The notes: generated from the letters alone by a model not told the origin. A stretch of DNA of 64,000 nt from Iris pallida (GCA_029216955.1 JANAVB010033216.1:5502871-5566870), one strand, 5' to 3'; positions 48,421 to 60,819 are shown, counted from the first letter of the stretch. Numbers and translations: made by a program.

Positions 48421-48471
48421 CTAATACCAATTGTTGGGTATCAGACCAAAACAAACCTCGCTCTGATACCA
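48418..48471 (-). other. Two initiator-Met primer-binding sites in tandem, element F
   Basis: The minus strand reads TGGTATCAGAGC (48471-48460) after the LTR end, then about 30 bp later an LTR-like end CCCAACA followed by TGGTATTAGAGC (48429-48418). The LTR-end plus primer-site junction therefore occurs twice. Confidence 0.8.
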
Positions 48472-48530
48472 ATTATTAGGCGCGTACAGAAGCGTTTGCC
48501 AACCCACCTTATCAAAACTAACCCCCATTG

Positions 48531-48703
48531 CTATATAAGTTCAGTTGTAGTGTTTTACTGAATTTTTGATACGAGGATGCACGGACTAGTATACGCTGGA
48601 TTCCATTATAAGATATTATTCCTGGTTTACCTAGTATATGGGTACATTGTTCGATCTTGTTTCCTGAACTTGTGTAGACATCAATTTAGGAGTGGGCTGG
48701 CCC
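48531..48703. other. Short stretch left of element C, probably part of element D
   Basis: Element C inserted at CCTGC (48704-48708), so this DNA and that from 59809 were once contiguous. Since 59809-60811 ends in an LTR terminus, this may be an upstream part of the same LTR. No LTR start was recognised. Confidence 0.4.
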
Positions 48704-48708
48704 CCTGC

Positions 48709-49164
48709 TGTCATAGTTGGTTTCAAAATTTATTTTATTATTATTATTATTTATTTGAAAATACAAGTTTTACGAGAAAATATCTTTACGAGAATTTTTT
48801 TATTATTTTAATAATATAATTTTTGAACTGGATAAATTTTAATATAATAATAATAAAAAATTTTGGCATACAAGTTTTATTATTATTATATTTGAGGTGC
48901 TAGCTTGTTATCATGCTTAGTCACCATTGGTTTAAGTTATAATTAGTGAAAAAGGGTTAAATTTAATATAGTGCTAATTTGGATTATTAGTCCTAATCAA
49001 ATTTACTTAAATAATTACCAAAATACCATTTGACCAACTCAATTTTTTTGCTTCCAAATGAAGCAACAACTATGCTAACACTTGATCGGCCCACGTGGGA
49101 GGGAGTGAGCTACAACCAATCCTCTTAGCTAAGAAGCTAAATATCTAGTGAAGTAAGGAGGTTA

Positions 49165-49244
<80 letters not shown>

Positions 49245-49257
49245 TTTAAGGAGGTTA

Positions 49258-49314
<57 letters not shown>

Positions 49315-51327
49315 AACCTAGTCATTTTTTTTCCTTCTTCATGTAAATTCTAACTCTTTCTTCTTAACCCCATTCCATCCTTCCTCATCCGTACAACATC
49401 TTGGCTCCTTCTCAACCTAAAAATATTTCCTCCATTTCCACTTCATTTCATATATTTCAAGAAAATAAAGGCAAGTTCTCTACTTGAAGAAAATCCAATT
49501 TTTGTCCGAAAACATATAATATGATGGTATTATGATTTATGTATTATGAGTTACAGGCCATACAACAAGGATGTAAAATTCTGGAACGAAATTCTGGAAT
49601 TTAAATTATAGTATTTTCCGCGACAGTTTTGATCTAGCAAATGTCATTAAAACTAAATTATGTCTACTGACAAAACGTAGAGGACTCGATAAGCTTTCCG
49701 ATGGTATATAATATGATAGTATCTCGATGTATATATTAGGAGTTATTAACCGTGCAATATCGTAGTCGAAACCTGGAAATATTTTCTGTAATTTAAGGAC
49801 ACAGAAGTTTGTACCTCAATTTTGACCTATTACACTCTATCAAATCCGAAATGTACACGTGTTTCGTAGGAAATTCGATAAGCTTTCCGACGGTATATAA
49901 TATGATGGTATTCAGATTTATATGATAAAAGTTATACTATTTACAAGTAGGGGATACATGTTTGGAATTTTGGGTAAACTTAGTTTTGTGTTTTTATACA
50001 ATTCTTATCAACTATATTAACTGCGTGTGACCGATGTAGAGTTGTTCTACCGAAGGGGCTTTGACCCATGTCAATTCTACGGAGAGTTGCTCCGATCGGT
50101 TATATTACTGTGTTTGGAGCTCGAAATATAAAGGAGACTCTGCCGAAAATCTAAGGATTTCGGAAGATAGCCTAATTTCAAAATTTAAACGTCGTGGTAT
50201 CGTACCGAACCCTAAACCTAGATATATATATTCCAGAAACAAAAATTAACATATATATATTAATCCAGGAAACGAAGTTTCAATTATTAGAAAAGGCTTA
50301 GGATTGATTGTAAATGTAGAATAGAGCATTGGGCGGGGGAGAACAGTTTGGATCACATCGTATGAAATATGGGCAATATAATTAACAAACTGATTAGTAC
50401 TTGTAGGTCCTTCGCAAGGCCTTGCGTTGAGACTGGGTGAATGCTTAGATAACCTACCTACCTGATGCTCGTGTTATTTGTAAATGTGTACCTAATTCGA
50501 TAAAAAGTCGAATTTGGTTAATTGATATTATGATTTAGCTCCCGAAGAGGAGTGGCCGAACTACTAAGCACCGTGCCTACATGCCACCACCTGATCCCTG
50601 GTAATGGGATTATTGCCTAGATAGTGCTCGTGCCACTACGAATGTGAGATCCAAACATGTTCTCTAAACTTTGCATCATCGTATAAGAAACAAAAATTAT
50701 CTTATGACTATGCTAGTGACTTTAGGACTTAAAGGGCATTTTTGGATGCAATTATTTTAATTAATTAAGATCACTTTAGAAGTTAGTTCAAATTTATAAT
50801 TAATCTTGTACTTAGAGTTTATTCGGTTTACATTTCTATTATATTTGATTTTCAGTATCATATTATTTATTTCGCCTTCCTTGAATCGAGGACTTGCATG
50901 TCTTTGATGACCTAGTTTTGTTCACTAGATGAAGGCCAGGCTGAAGACGAGGTACTTCCCTTATATAATGTCGATGAATCAGAAGAGTAAGGGAGGATGC
51001 TTGTAGAACAAATTCATTTTGTGTTCTTGTATAGTTATATGTATATTAATCCTTATGGGAGATACACATATGGTTGTATAATTAGTGAGTAGTTTGTGTA
51101 CTATTTATTGAAGACAGAACTCAAAGTTGTGAGATGTAAATTAAAGAAGAATGGTAATGTGATTGTGCTTAGTTGTTAATTATTGATGGTTTAGCTTTAC
51201 CCTATACTTTATCCTAGAACTTACAGGCAATAATCGTGGTTACGAATACCGATTTATTCGTAAAGTACGTAGCTTGGGGATGTTGTTTACGTACTCGACT
51301 CACCGTAAGTGGGAGCGGGGCGTGACA
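48709..51327 (+). repeat. 5' LTR of element C
   Basis: 2619 bp, against 2828 bp for the 3' LTR. It has two long (AT)n tracts at 49168-49308 separated by a T run and a GGTTACCATA copy, and lacks about 290 bp present in the 3' LTR (57655-57928). Confidence 0.92.
49168..49310. repeat. Two (AT)n microsatellites
   Basis: AT runs at about 49168-49236 and 49260-49308. The same LTR position in the 3' copy has only about 8 AT units (57443-57456). Confidence 0.93.
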
Positions 51328-51337
51328 CGTCTTTTAG

Positions 51338-51356
51338 TGGTGGCCCATGCAGGTCT
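51338..51356 (+). other. Primer-binding site of element C, tRNA-Ile type
   Basis: TGGTGGCCCATGCAGGTCT begins 10 nt after the LTR end. It is complementary to the CCA tail, acceptor strand and part of the T arm of plant cytosolic tRNA-Ile(AAU), whose 5' end I recall as GGCCCAUUAG. Confidence 0.8.
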
Positions 51357-51645
51357 TCTTTATAGATATATAGCAATCTACATCTAGCTAGGTAGTAGAT
51401 TTGTTAGTTATATCTATAAGACCCTAAGATTGATTTTAGGAAAAGTTTAACAAGAACCTTAGGATATGAGTATTGGGTATTCTAAGGTTAAGGAAACTAA
51501 GTTTAGTATGTTTGTTTTATATTTTCATAGCCTGTATTTATATTATAAGGAAACATGATTCAAGATTATTTACCTTTAATTACCTATAGTTGTGTTTAAG
51601 TTGCTAATTTTAAGTACTGATTGGTTTTCTTTATGTGTCTATAGG

Positions 51646-51984
51646 ATGGTTCGTCGTTTCCTACCTCACTTACGATTCGACGGGAGTAACCGGACCACTT
51701 ATGGGTATTATTACCACTGTAGGCGCCTGTTAAAAATGAGGAAAAGGCAAGTAATAACTGTTTATAGTATTCTCTACGGAGTTATGAAACCTGTCGTTCA
51801 TGATGTAGAAGATGGGGCCGAAGTGGTATTTGAGAAGAGGACATATTTTCAAGTCATACGAGCCCAACAATCCCAAGACTCAAATCCACGAATAAATGGC
51901 TATGATGGTACTTTACCAGAATGGAGGGCTAGACATCCTTATATGGAGATTTTAGGTTACAGGATGAGGATGATACAGATCTGA
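51646..51984 (+). CDS. Pre-gag reading frame of element C (112 codons), unknown function
   Basis: The ATG at 51646 lies 308 nt after the primer site and directly after an acceptor-like TGTGTCTATAG. The protein starts MVRRFLPHLRF, is rich in Arg and Tyr, and ends LGYRMRMIQI; the frame stays open further upstream to 51592. It is separate from gag, which starts at 52314 in another frame. In element D a frame at the same distance from the primer site starts with a similar peptide. No known family is recognised. Extra frames before gag are known in Ogre/Tat elements, but I do not see similarity to those. It may be a real accessory protein, an exon of a spliced leader, or chance. Confidence 0.45.
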   Translation: MVRRFLPHLRFDGSNRTTYGYYYHCRRLLKMRKRQVITVYSILYGVMKPVVHDVEDGAEVVFEKRTYFQVIRAQQSQDSNPRINGYDGTLPEWRARHPYMEILGYRMRMIQI

Positions 51985-52313
51985 CCGAGGGAGAACGATG
52001 GATGGTTATGTAAATAAGAATACTTAGTGTGTAATGTGTATGTATATAAGACTAGTTTGTATGTAAGATAGATATAAGGTTATTTTGTCTGCTGGAGTTC
52101 ATTTTGGTATAACAGCTGATGTAAATAGTGGTTGTGTATCTATGTAACTTTGTATAATGTATCGTATATGTAAATAAAATATGTAGTTTCCTTATTTAAT
52201 TTGTTCTACCTTTATATATTGTTCATTTGATTTTATTTACTATTAATAATGATATTGTAGATACTTGAGAGAGTTATTAAAATTTTCTGACCTTCCTTGT
52301 TTCTATCTAGAGA

Positions 52314-55300
52314 ATGGGTGATTCTGAATCCCAGTCCCCCCGTAACAACCAAGCCGAGACAAGTGCCACAGATATACTCCGAATCGTCCAACAACTATTA
52401 TAAATGAATAGTCAGCAGGCTAATGCTGCACAAGCAACCACAACAGCTGTACTAGAACAACTTAGGGAACCTCCTCAACGAAAAACTGGAACCATTGCTG
52501 ACTTTAGAACACTAATTCCAAAGAAATTCGGTGGAACTGAAAGTCCACTAGAAGCAGGACAGTGGTTGAGGACTACTGAAGGATTGCTTAAGCGAGCAAA
52601 GATTGCACCAGAAGATATGGTATCAATCATTAGAATCCAGCTGGAAGATGTAGCAGAAAGCTGGTGGAGTACAGAGCACCCAGAGGAGTCTGATAGAGTA
52701 GTGACATGGGAAGAATTCAAAAGAAAGTTTGAAGCAAGATTTTTCCCTGAGTCGGCTCAAATGGAATTAGAAAGGAGATTTATCGAACTGAAACAGGATA
52801 AATATACTGTGGATGAATATGCTGCGGAGTTCACCAGACTAAGTAGATTTTCTCCTTATATGGTAGCTACAGAAAAGGCTTAAGTATCCAGGTTCCAAGA
52901 AGGATTAGAAAATAAACTTAAAAGCAAAGTTGCACCTTATAAATGCCAAACATATTTCGAGATAACTGAAGCTGCCCGAGATCAAGAAAGGATACAAAAA
53001 GACAAGCAATTAACAAAGGCTGGAGGTCAGAAGAGAAATTTTGAACCGGGTTTATCTTCTTCAAAGAACCAATGGCAAGGTCAGGCAAAGCGACTACAAC
53101 AGACAACAGCAAAAGGTGTGCCCATATGCAATTTCTGTAAGAAGCCAGGTCATTTGAGGAATCAATGCAGGAAATATAATGGATGGTGTTTAAGATGTGG
53201 TGCAGCTGATCATCAAATTACTCAGTGTCCCCAAATGTCTATGATAAGGCCAATGGCACTATATCAACAAATTATACCAAGGCCAATGAATGTCGGGTTT
53301 AACCCAAGGTAGGTAGTTCAGGGGAATGTACCAAGGCAAATGTTAAAGCCACCAAGGCCAATGCAGCAGGCAGCACCGGTGATGCAGACTATGGTACCTG
53401 CAGGAAGTCAGTATAGGCCTCCACTACTTTCTCAAATGAAACAATTTCAACAAGTACAAAAACCACAACAAACTTATACTGGCAAGAAGCAGAAGTATGG
53501 CCAGGCATTCTTGATGGATACTAGTGAGGCGGAATTGCCTGGAGAGGTTGTGACTGGTACTATATTAGTTTCATCTTATCCAGCAACAGTGTTATTTGAT
53601 TCAGGCGCTACACATTCCTTTATATCTACTGCATTTATATGTTTACATGAGATTAAAACTGAACCATTACCTAAGAAATTGAGAATTTTAACGGAAAATA
53701 GGTTGGTGGAAGTCAACTGTATCTGTAAAGCCTGTCCAATCAGAATTGGAGGTGAATCATTTCGAGTAAGACTTTTGGTGTTTCTAATGATCAATTATGA
53801 TATAGTCTTTGGAATGGACTAGTTGACATTAATAGTAGCTAACATAGATTGTGGTCAAGAAAGGGTTACATTTCAACTTCCAGGAAGAGAAGTATGTGAA
53901 TTTGTTCGTGATCATAAGGAAGTTCCAACAGAGAAGATTGAAGAACTTAGACTGCCAATTCGAGGAGTATTCCAAAATATTGAAGAAGAACGATTTCCGA
54001 GGATAGTATCTGAATTTATGGATGTATTTCTTGATGAATTACCGGGATTACCACTAGACAGAATAATAGAGTTTACTATAGATTTGGTTCCTGGAAAACC
54101 ACCAGTAGCAAAGAAAATGTACCCTATGAATAAAGAAGAATTTGCTGAGTTGAATAAACAAATTAAAGAACTGTTGAATAAAGGATTTATTCAACCAAGT
54201 GTTTCACCTTGTGGAGCACCCATCTTGTTCGTAAAGAAGAAAGATGGTACATTGCGACTAGTCATTGATTATAGAGCATTGAATGAGGTGACTATCAAGA
54301 ACAAATATCCATTACCAAGAATTGATGGGTTATTTGATCAACTTGGAGGAGCACAAGTATTTTCAAAGATTGATCTGAGATCGGGTTATCATCAAATAAA
54401 AGTAAAGAAAGAAGATGTATTTAAAACTACTTTTCGAACCCGATATGGGCATTACGAATTCTTAGTTATGCCATTCGGATTAACTAATGCTCCTGTAATA
54501 TTCATGGATCTTATGAATCGCATATTCTACCAATACTTGGACAAATTTCTTATAGTATTCATCGATGATATTTTGATATATTCTAAGAATGAGGAAGAAC
54601 ATGAAGAACATCTACGGATAGTACTTCAAACTTTGAGACAAGAACAATTATATGGGAAGCTTAGCAAATGTGAATTTTGGCTAGACCGTATATCTTTCCT
54701 TGGCCATATCATCAGCGGCGAAGGAATTTCAGTTGATCCAATGAAAGTAGAAGCAGTAAAATCATGGCCAGTACCAAAATCTGTAGCAGAAATCCGAAGC
54801 TTTTTGGGGTTAGCAGGATATTAAAGAAGATTTGTAGAAAAGTTTTCAAGAATTTTTGAACCTATAACCCGTTTGACACGGAAGGATGAAAAGTTTATCT
54901 GGACAGACAAATGTCAGGCAGCATTTGAAGAGTTGAAAGAAAGACTTATTACATCCCCTGTTCTAGCTTTACCAAATGGTTCTGGAGGTTATGAAATTTA
55001 TTGTGATGCTTCTGGTAAAGGCCTAGGTTGTGTACTAATGCAACATGGAAGGGTGATAGCTTATGCCTCTCGTCAGTTGAAGCAGCATGAAAGAAATTAT
55101 CCAACACATGATCTAGAGCTTGCAGCAGTAGTGTTTGCACTTAAATTATGGAGACACTACCTATATAGTGAAAGCGTTAAAGTCTATACTGACCACAAAA
55201 GTTTGAAATATATATTCACTCAGAAAGAGTTGAATATGAGACAAAGAAGGTGGTTAGAGCTACTTAAAGACTTTGATATGGAACTGCAATACCATCCTGG

Positions 55301-56897
55301 CAAAGCAAATAAAGTAGCAGATGCATTAAGTAGAAGACCTATGCGTTCTTTATAAATACACCAAAAGAAATCCTTGATGATCTAAGAAAGATGGGTATTG
55401 AAATTATATATCCAATAGCAGAAGGATCATGGGCTAACTTGCAAGTTCAGTCATCTTTAGTAGAGAGAATCAAAGCAACTCAACATGAAGATACTAAATT
55501 ACAAGAACTATGGAAGAAGACTGAAACAGGACTTCAGACTGGGATAAGTAAATACCTAGATGGAACATTGAGGTTTGAACACAGATTATGTGTGCCAAAA
55601 GGAGACTTAAGAACAGAAGTAATGTCAGAGGCACATAATTCTCAATATTCTATTCATCCAGGAAGTACAAAAATGTATAAAGATCTAAAACAAAAATTTC
55701 TGGTGGCATGGAATGAAAAGAGAAGTTGCAAGATTTATATCAAAATGTCTAGTGTGTCAGCAAGTGAAGGCAGAGCACAAGAGGACGGCAGGACTTCTTC
55801 AGCCTTTACCCATACCAGAATGGAAGTGGGACCATATTACCATGGACTTCATATCAGGACTTACAAGGACTCAGAAGGCTAACAATGCTATTTGGATTAT
55901 TGTGGATAGACTTACAAAATTTGCTCGATTTCTACCATTTAGAGTGGGTCAATCAACTGAGATACTAGCTGATATGTATATGAGACAAATTGTCAGTCAG
56001 CATGGAGTACCTGCAAGCATAGTGTCAGACAGAGACTCTCAGTTTACTTCAAAATTTTGGGGAAGCTTACAAGAAAGTCTCGGTACACGTTTAAAGTTTA
56101 GCTCAGCATATCACCCTAAAACATATGGCCAATCAGAAAGAACTATTCAAACTCTAGAAGACATGTTGAGAGCATGTACTCTTGATTTTGGAGAATCATA
56201 GGATGATCATCTGCATCTAATTGAATTCTCTTATAACAATAGTTATCATGCCAGCATTAAAATGGCACCTTTTGAAGCTTTGTATGGAAGAAAGTGTCGA
56301 TCTCCTATATGTTGGAGTGATGTAGGTGAACGTTAGCTATTGGGTCCAGAAATGGTGATACAAACTGTAGACAAGATTAAAGCCATAAGGAGTCATCTTC
56401 AAGCAGCTCAAGATAGGCAAAAGATGTGGACAGATAAACATAGAAGATCTCTAGAATTTCAACCTGGTGATCATATATTCTTAAAAATTTCACCATCTCG
56501 AGAAACAATCAGATTTGGAACTCGAGGAAAATTAAGCCCAAGGTACATTGGACCCTTTGATGTGATTGAAAGAATTGGAGAGGTATCATACAGGTTGGCC
56601 TTACCTCCAATACTAGAAGGAATTCATGAAGTATTTCATATATCACAACTTCGAAGATATGTACCAGATCCAAGTCATATATTGGATCATTCAGAGATAA
56701 CAGTGGGCCCGACACTTCGAGTAGAACAACAACCAGTAGAAATCCTGGATAGAAGAGAAAAGATACTCAAGAACAAAAGTATATCTCTAGTACGAGTGGC
56801 ATGGAGTGAAGATTATCCAGGTGAATCTACCTGGAAACGGGAAGAAGATATGAGGAAACAGTATCCCTATCTATTTGACACTCAAGGTTTGTTTTAA
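52314..56897 (+). pseudogene. Gag-pol of element C (decayed single frame)
   Basis: One frame of about 1527 codons runs from ATG 52314 to TAA 56895-56897. Domains: Retrotrans_gag (about 52490-52960); knuckles CNFCKKPGHLRNQC (53127-53168) and CLRCGAADHQITQC (53187-53228); protease LFDSGATHSF (53592-53621); reverse transcriptase with [10 protein letters not shown] and FIDD (54558-54569); RNase H ([11 protein letters not shown] near 55000, [10 protein letters not shown] near 55180); integrase zinc finger and DDE core with D-35-E spacing ([15 protein letters not shown]); GPF-like LSPRYIGPFD; chromodomain-like tail (EILDRREKILKNK). Stops: 52401, 52881, 53310, 53820, 54822, 56199 and 56334. Two frameshifts, near 55345 and 55705, cancel each other. 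It is a recently inactivated copy. Confidence 0.94.
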
Positions 56898-56957
56898 AAC
56901 TTAAAGTACCCTTTGATATACCTCTATTAGTATAATATGAATTCCGAGGACAAAATT

Positions 56958-56975
56958 TTTCTAAGGAGGGTAGAG
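56958..56975 (+). other. Polypurine tract region of element C
   Basis: CTAAGGAGGGTAGAG immediately precedes TGTCATAG of the 3' LTR, after the common tail GAGGACAAAATTTTT. Confidence 0.8.
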
Positions 56976-58677
56976 TGTCATAGTTGGTTTCAAAATTTAT
57001 TTTATTATTATTATTTATTTATTTGAAAATACAAGTTTTACAAGAAAATATCTTTACGAGAAAATTTTTATTATTTTAATAATATAATTTTTGAACTGGA
57101 TAAATTTTAATATAATAATAATAAAATTTTTTGGCATACAAGTTTTATTATTATTATTATATTTGAGGTGCTAGCTTGTCATCATGCTTAGTCACCATTG
57201 GTTTAAGTTATAATTAGTGAAAAAGGGTTAAATTTAATATAGTGCTAATTTGGATTATTAGTCCTAATCAAATTTACTTAACTAATTACCAAAATACCAT
57301 TTGACCAACTCAATTTTTTTGCTTCCAAATGAAGCAACAACTATGCTAACACTTGATCGGCCCATGTGGGAGGGAGTGAGCTACAACCAATCCTCTTAGC
57401 TAAGAAGCTAAATATCTAGTGAAGTAAGGAGGTTACCATATTGTATATATATATATACATAAACCTAGTCATTTTCTTTCCTTCTTCATGTAAATTCTAA
57501 CTCTTTCTTCTTAACCCCATTCCACCCTTCCTCACTCGTACAACATCTTGGCTCCTTCTCAACCTAAAATATTTACTCCATTTCCACTTCATCTCATATA
57601 TTCAAGAACATAAAGGCAAGTTCTCTACTTGAAGAAAATCCAATTTTTGTCATTTCCTTACATAATTTTGATTTCTTTCATGAATCCTCTTGGAAATTAA
57701 CATGAGAGATGGTTGTTATGCTATTTATAAGAGGTCTATATCACATTTCCAGGGGATATTTGAGAAGATGACACACTTATATGAAGAGCTGGACTTGAAT
57801 AGAACAATTACATGTATGCTGAATTTAAATTCCAACTGCATAGTAAATTTCTGGGACAGTTTCGATCTAGTAAATGAACTCAAATTAAAAATATGTCTAA
57901 ACGACTTATCTAGGAAATTCGACGTCGTTTTCGAAAACATATAATGTGACGGTATTATGATTTATGTATTATGAGTTACAGGCCGTACAACAAGGATGTA
58001 AAATTCTGGAACAAAATTCTGGAATTTAAATTATAGTATTTTTTGCGACAGTTTTGATCTAGCAAATGTCATTAAAACTAAATTATGTCTACTGAGAAAA
58101 CGTAGAGGACTCGATAAGCTTTCCGATGGTATATAATCTGATAGTATCTCGATGTATATATTAGGAGTTATTAACCGTGCAATATCGTGGTTGAAACCTG
58201 GAAATATTTTCTGTAATTTAAGGACACAGAAGTTTGTACCTCAATTTTGACCTATTAAACTCTATCAAATCCAAAATGTGTAAACATGTGTTTCATAGAA
58301 AATTCGATAAGCTTTCCGAAGGTATATAATATGATGGTATTCAGATTCATATGATAAAAGTTATACTGTTTACAAGTAGGGGATACATGTTTGGAATTTT
58401 GGGTAAACTTAGTTTTGTGTTTTTATACAATTCTTATCAACTATATTAACTGCGTGTGACCAGTGTAGAGTTGTTCCACCGAAGGGGCTTTGACCCATGT
58501 CAATTCTATGGAGAGTTGCTCCGGGTCGGTTATATTACTGTGTTTGGAGCTCAAAATATAAAGGAGACTCTGCCGAAAATCTAAGGATTTCGGAAGATAG
58601 CCTAATTTCAAAATTTAAACGTCGTGGTATCGTACCGAACCCTAAACCTAGATATATATATTCTAGAAACAAAAATT

Positions 58678-58739
<62 letters not shown>

Positions 58740-59803
58740 CCAGGAAACGAAGTTTCAATTATTAGAAAAGGCTTAGGATTGATTGTAAATGTAGAATAGA
58801 GCATTGGGCGGGGGAGAACAGTTTAGATCACATCGTATGAAATCTGGGCAATATAATTAACAAAACTGATAAGTACTTATAGGTCCTTCGCAAGGCCTTG
58901 CGTTGAGACTGGGTGAATGCTTAGATCACCTACCTACCTGATACTTGTGTTATTTGTAAATGTGTACCTAATTCGATAAAAAGTCAAATTTGGTTAATTG
59001 ATATTATGATTTAGCTCCCGAAGAGGAGTGGCCGGACTACTAAGCACCGTGCCTACATGCCACCACCTGATCCCTGGTAACGGGATTATTTCCTAGATAG
59101 TGCTCGTGCCACTACGAATGTGAGATCCAAACATGTTCTCTAAACTTTGTATCATCGTATAAGAAACAAAAAATGTCTTATGACCGTGCTAATGACTTTA
59201 GGACTTAAAGGGCATTTTTGGATGCAATTATTTTAATTAATTAAGATCACTTTAGAAGTTAGTTCAAATTTATAATTAATCTTGTACTTAGAGTTTATTC
59301 TGTTTCCATTTCTGTTATATTTGATTTTCAGTATCATATTATTTATTTTGCCTTCCTTGAATCGAGGACTTGCATGTCTTTGATGACCTAGTTTTGTTCA
59401 CCAGATGAAGGCCAGGCTGAAGACGAGGTACTTCCCTTATATAATGTGGATGAATCAAAAGAGTAAGGGAGGATGCTTGTAGAACAAATTTATTTTGTGT
59501 TCTTGTATAGTTATATGTATATTAATCCTTATGGGAGATACACATATGGTTGTATAATTAGTGAGTAGTTTGTGTACTATTTATTGAAGACAGAACTCAA
59601 AGTTGTGAGATGTAAATTAAAGAAGAATGGTAATGTGATTGTGCTTAGTTGTTAATTATTGATGGTTTAGCTTTACCCTATACTTTATCCTAAAACTTAC
59701 AGGCAATAATCGTGGTTACAAATACCGATTTATTCGTAAAGTACGTAGCTTGGGGATGTTGTTTACGTACTCGACTCACCGTAAATGGGAGCGGGGCGTG
59801 ACA
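56976..59803 (+). repeat. 3' LTR of element C
   Basis: 2828 bp, closely matching 48709-51327. It keeps a fuller set of a degenerate repeat of about 190 bp (57770-58400) and has its own long (AT)n expansion at 58681-58735. Confidence 0.92.
57770..58400 (+). repeat. Degenerate ~190-bp tandem repeat in element C LTR
   Basis: Three diverged units share the order: ATTCTGG or CTGGAA phrase, AATTTAAATT, GATCTA, then TTCCGA-GGTATATAAT-TGA and a TTAT phrase. Landmarks are near 57930, 58121 and 58315. The 5' LTR lacks the upstream part of the first unit. Confidence 0.6.
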
Positions 59804-59808
59804 CCTGC

Positions 59809-60811
59809 TCTTTGAGTCATGTATCATGACATGTCATGGTTGGATCCATTATACTACTCGGGGATGGGGAGTTATTAGAGGTTATATGATTAATACCTCT
59901 CATGTAACTACTTGTGCATAGCTTCACCCTCACCACACGTAGGGTGTAGCCTGACCTGATACTACTTGAGTAATAGCTTTCCATTTTGGCCGACCGGATC
60001 TCCAGGTTTACCTATGCTTGTTCTTGTGCATAGCCGATCAAATAGAATAGCCTGATCTGGACCCAAGCCGATCACATAACGCTCTAATATCTCAAGGCAC
60101 CGTTTATATTTACATTGTACATCAAATTTACCTGTACTGCTTTACATTCAAGTTTTACCTTATATCTTACACCATGACATGATATTTAGTCTACCTTGTA
60201 CTGTTTTACTTCCAGTCTTGATATTCTATCTTGTATTCCATTATAACAGTTTCTTATAGTATTTGTCAATTCATTGAAACTGCTGTTGGCGTTTGTACTT
60301 TGCTCCAATCCTGCCTGGATAACCAATATTTTTCAGATGATTTAGATGATTATCCGACCTACTATGAGCAGGTGGTATATGAGGGGTGCACACAGGAGTT
60401 TGAGGAGGATCCTGCTCAGTAGAGAGTGCCCTAGATATAGTTTAGACTATTTAGTATTCATATTGTATCGGATTGTTCCGATTGTGAGTTGAGACTTATT
60501 TTTATATTCAGGATATGTATTTATTGTGTTGGACATCTAACTTATGTTTTGTGATAACTTTACTCTTTATTTAATTATCTTCCTTATTATCTATTTCCAT
60601 ATCGTGCTCTATCTTCCTTTAGACTTATGATTGAGATTATATAGTTGAGATGTCATATTATCCCTCCGTACGGAGATGACAAATTATATGTTTCATATTG
60701 TTAGTTGATAGATATTGTAGATGACCTATACAGCGTTATACCGTCGATACTGCGGCGTAGGTTGGACGTACCCACGTCCTCGTGCCCCTAAACAGGGTGC
60801 GGATCGTGACA
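59809..60811 (+). repeat. LTR of element D, right part
   Basis: The stretch ends GCGGATCGTGACA at 60811 and is followed by a tRNA-Ile-type primer site, so it is the 3' part of a 5' LTR. Element C lies at its left edge. A short open frame ends in an acidic peptide (DDLDDYPTYYEQ, TQEFEEDPAQ) at 60335-60422 after an acceptor-like TTTTTCAG. The other LTR of D is not in the window. Confidence 0.75.
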
Positions 60812-60819
60812 CATTTTCG

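Larger units (their letters stand above)
45710..48530 (-). mobile_element. Copia element F, internally deleted and truncated
   Basis: Minus-strand order: remnant of the 5' LTR (48530 to 48474), initiator-Met primer site, gag, protease, a short piece of pre-integrase, then a polypurine tract (GGAGGAGGAG just above 46348) and the full 3' LTR (46348 to 45710). Reverse transcriptase and RNase H are absent. Homology between the two LTRs stops near 48530, where the 5' LTR is cut. Confidence 0.82.
48709..59803 (+). mobile_element. Ty3/gypsy element C (Tekay/Del-like chromovirus), nearly complete
   Basis: The element has two LTRs (TGTCATAGTTGG to GGGGCGTGACA), a tRNA-Ile-type primer site, a pre-gag reading frame, one long gag-pol frame and a polypurine tract. 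The 5-bp duplication is CCTGC (48704-48708 and 59804-59808). Total 11,095 bp. All polyprotein domains are present, but stops and two frameshifts make it non-functional. It inserted into the LTR of element D. Confidence 0.94.
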
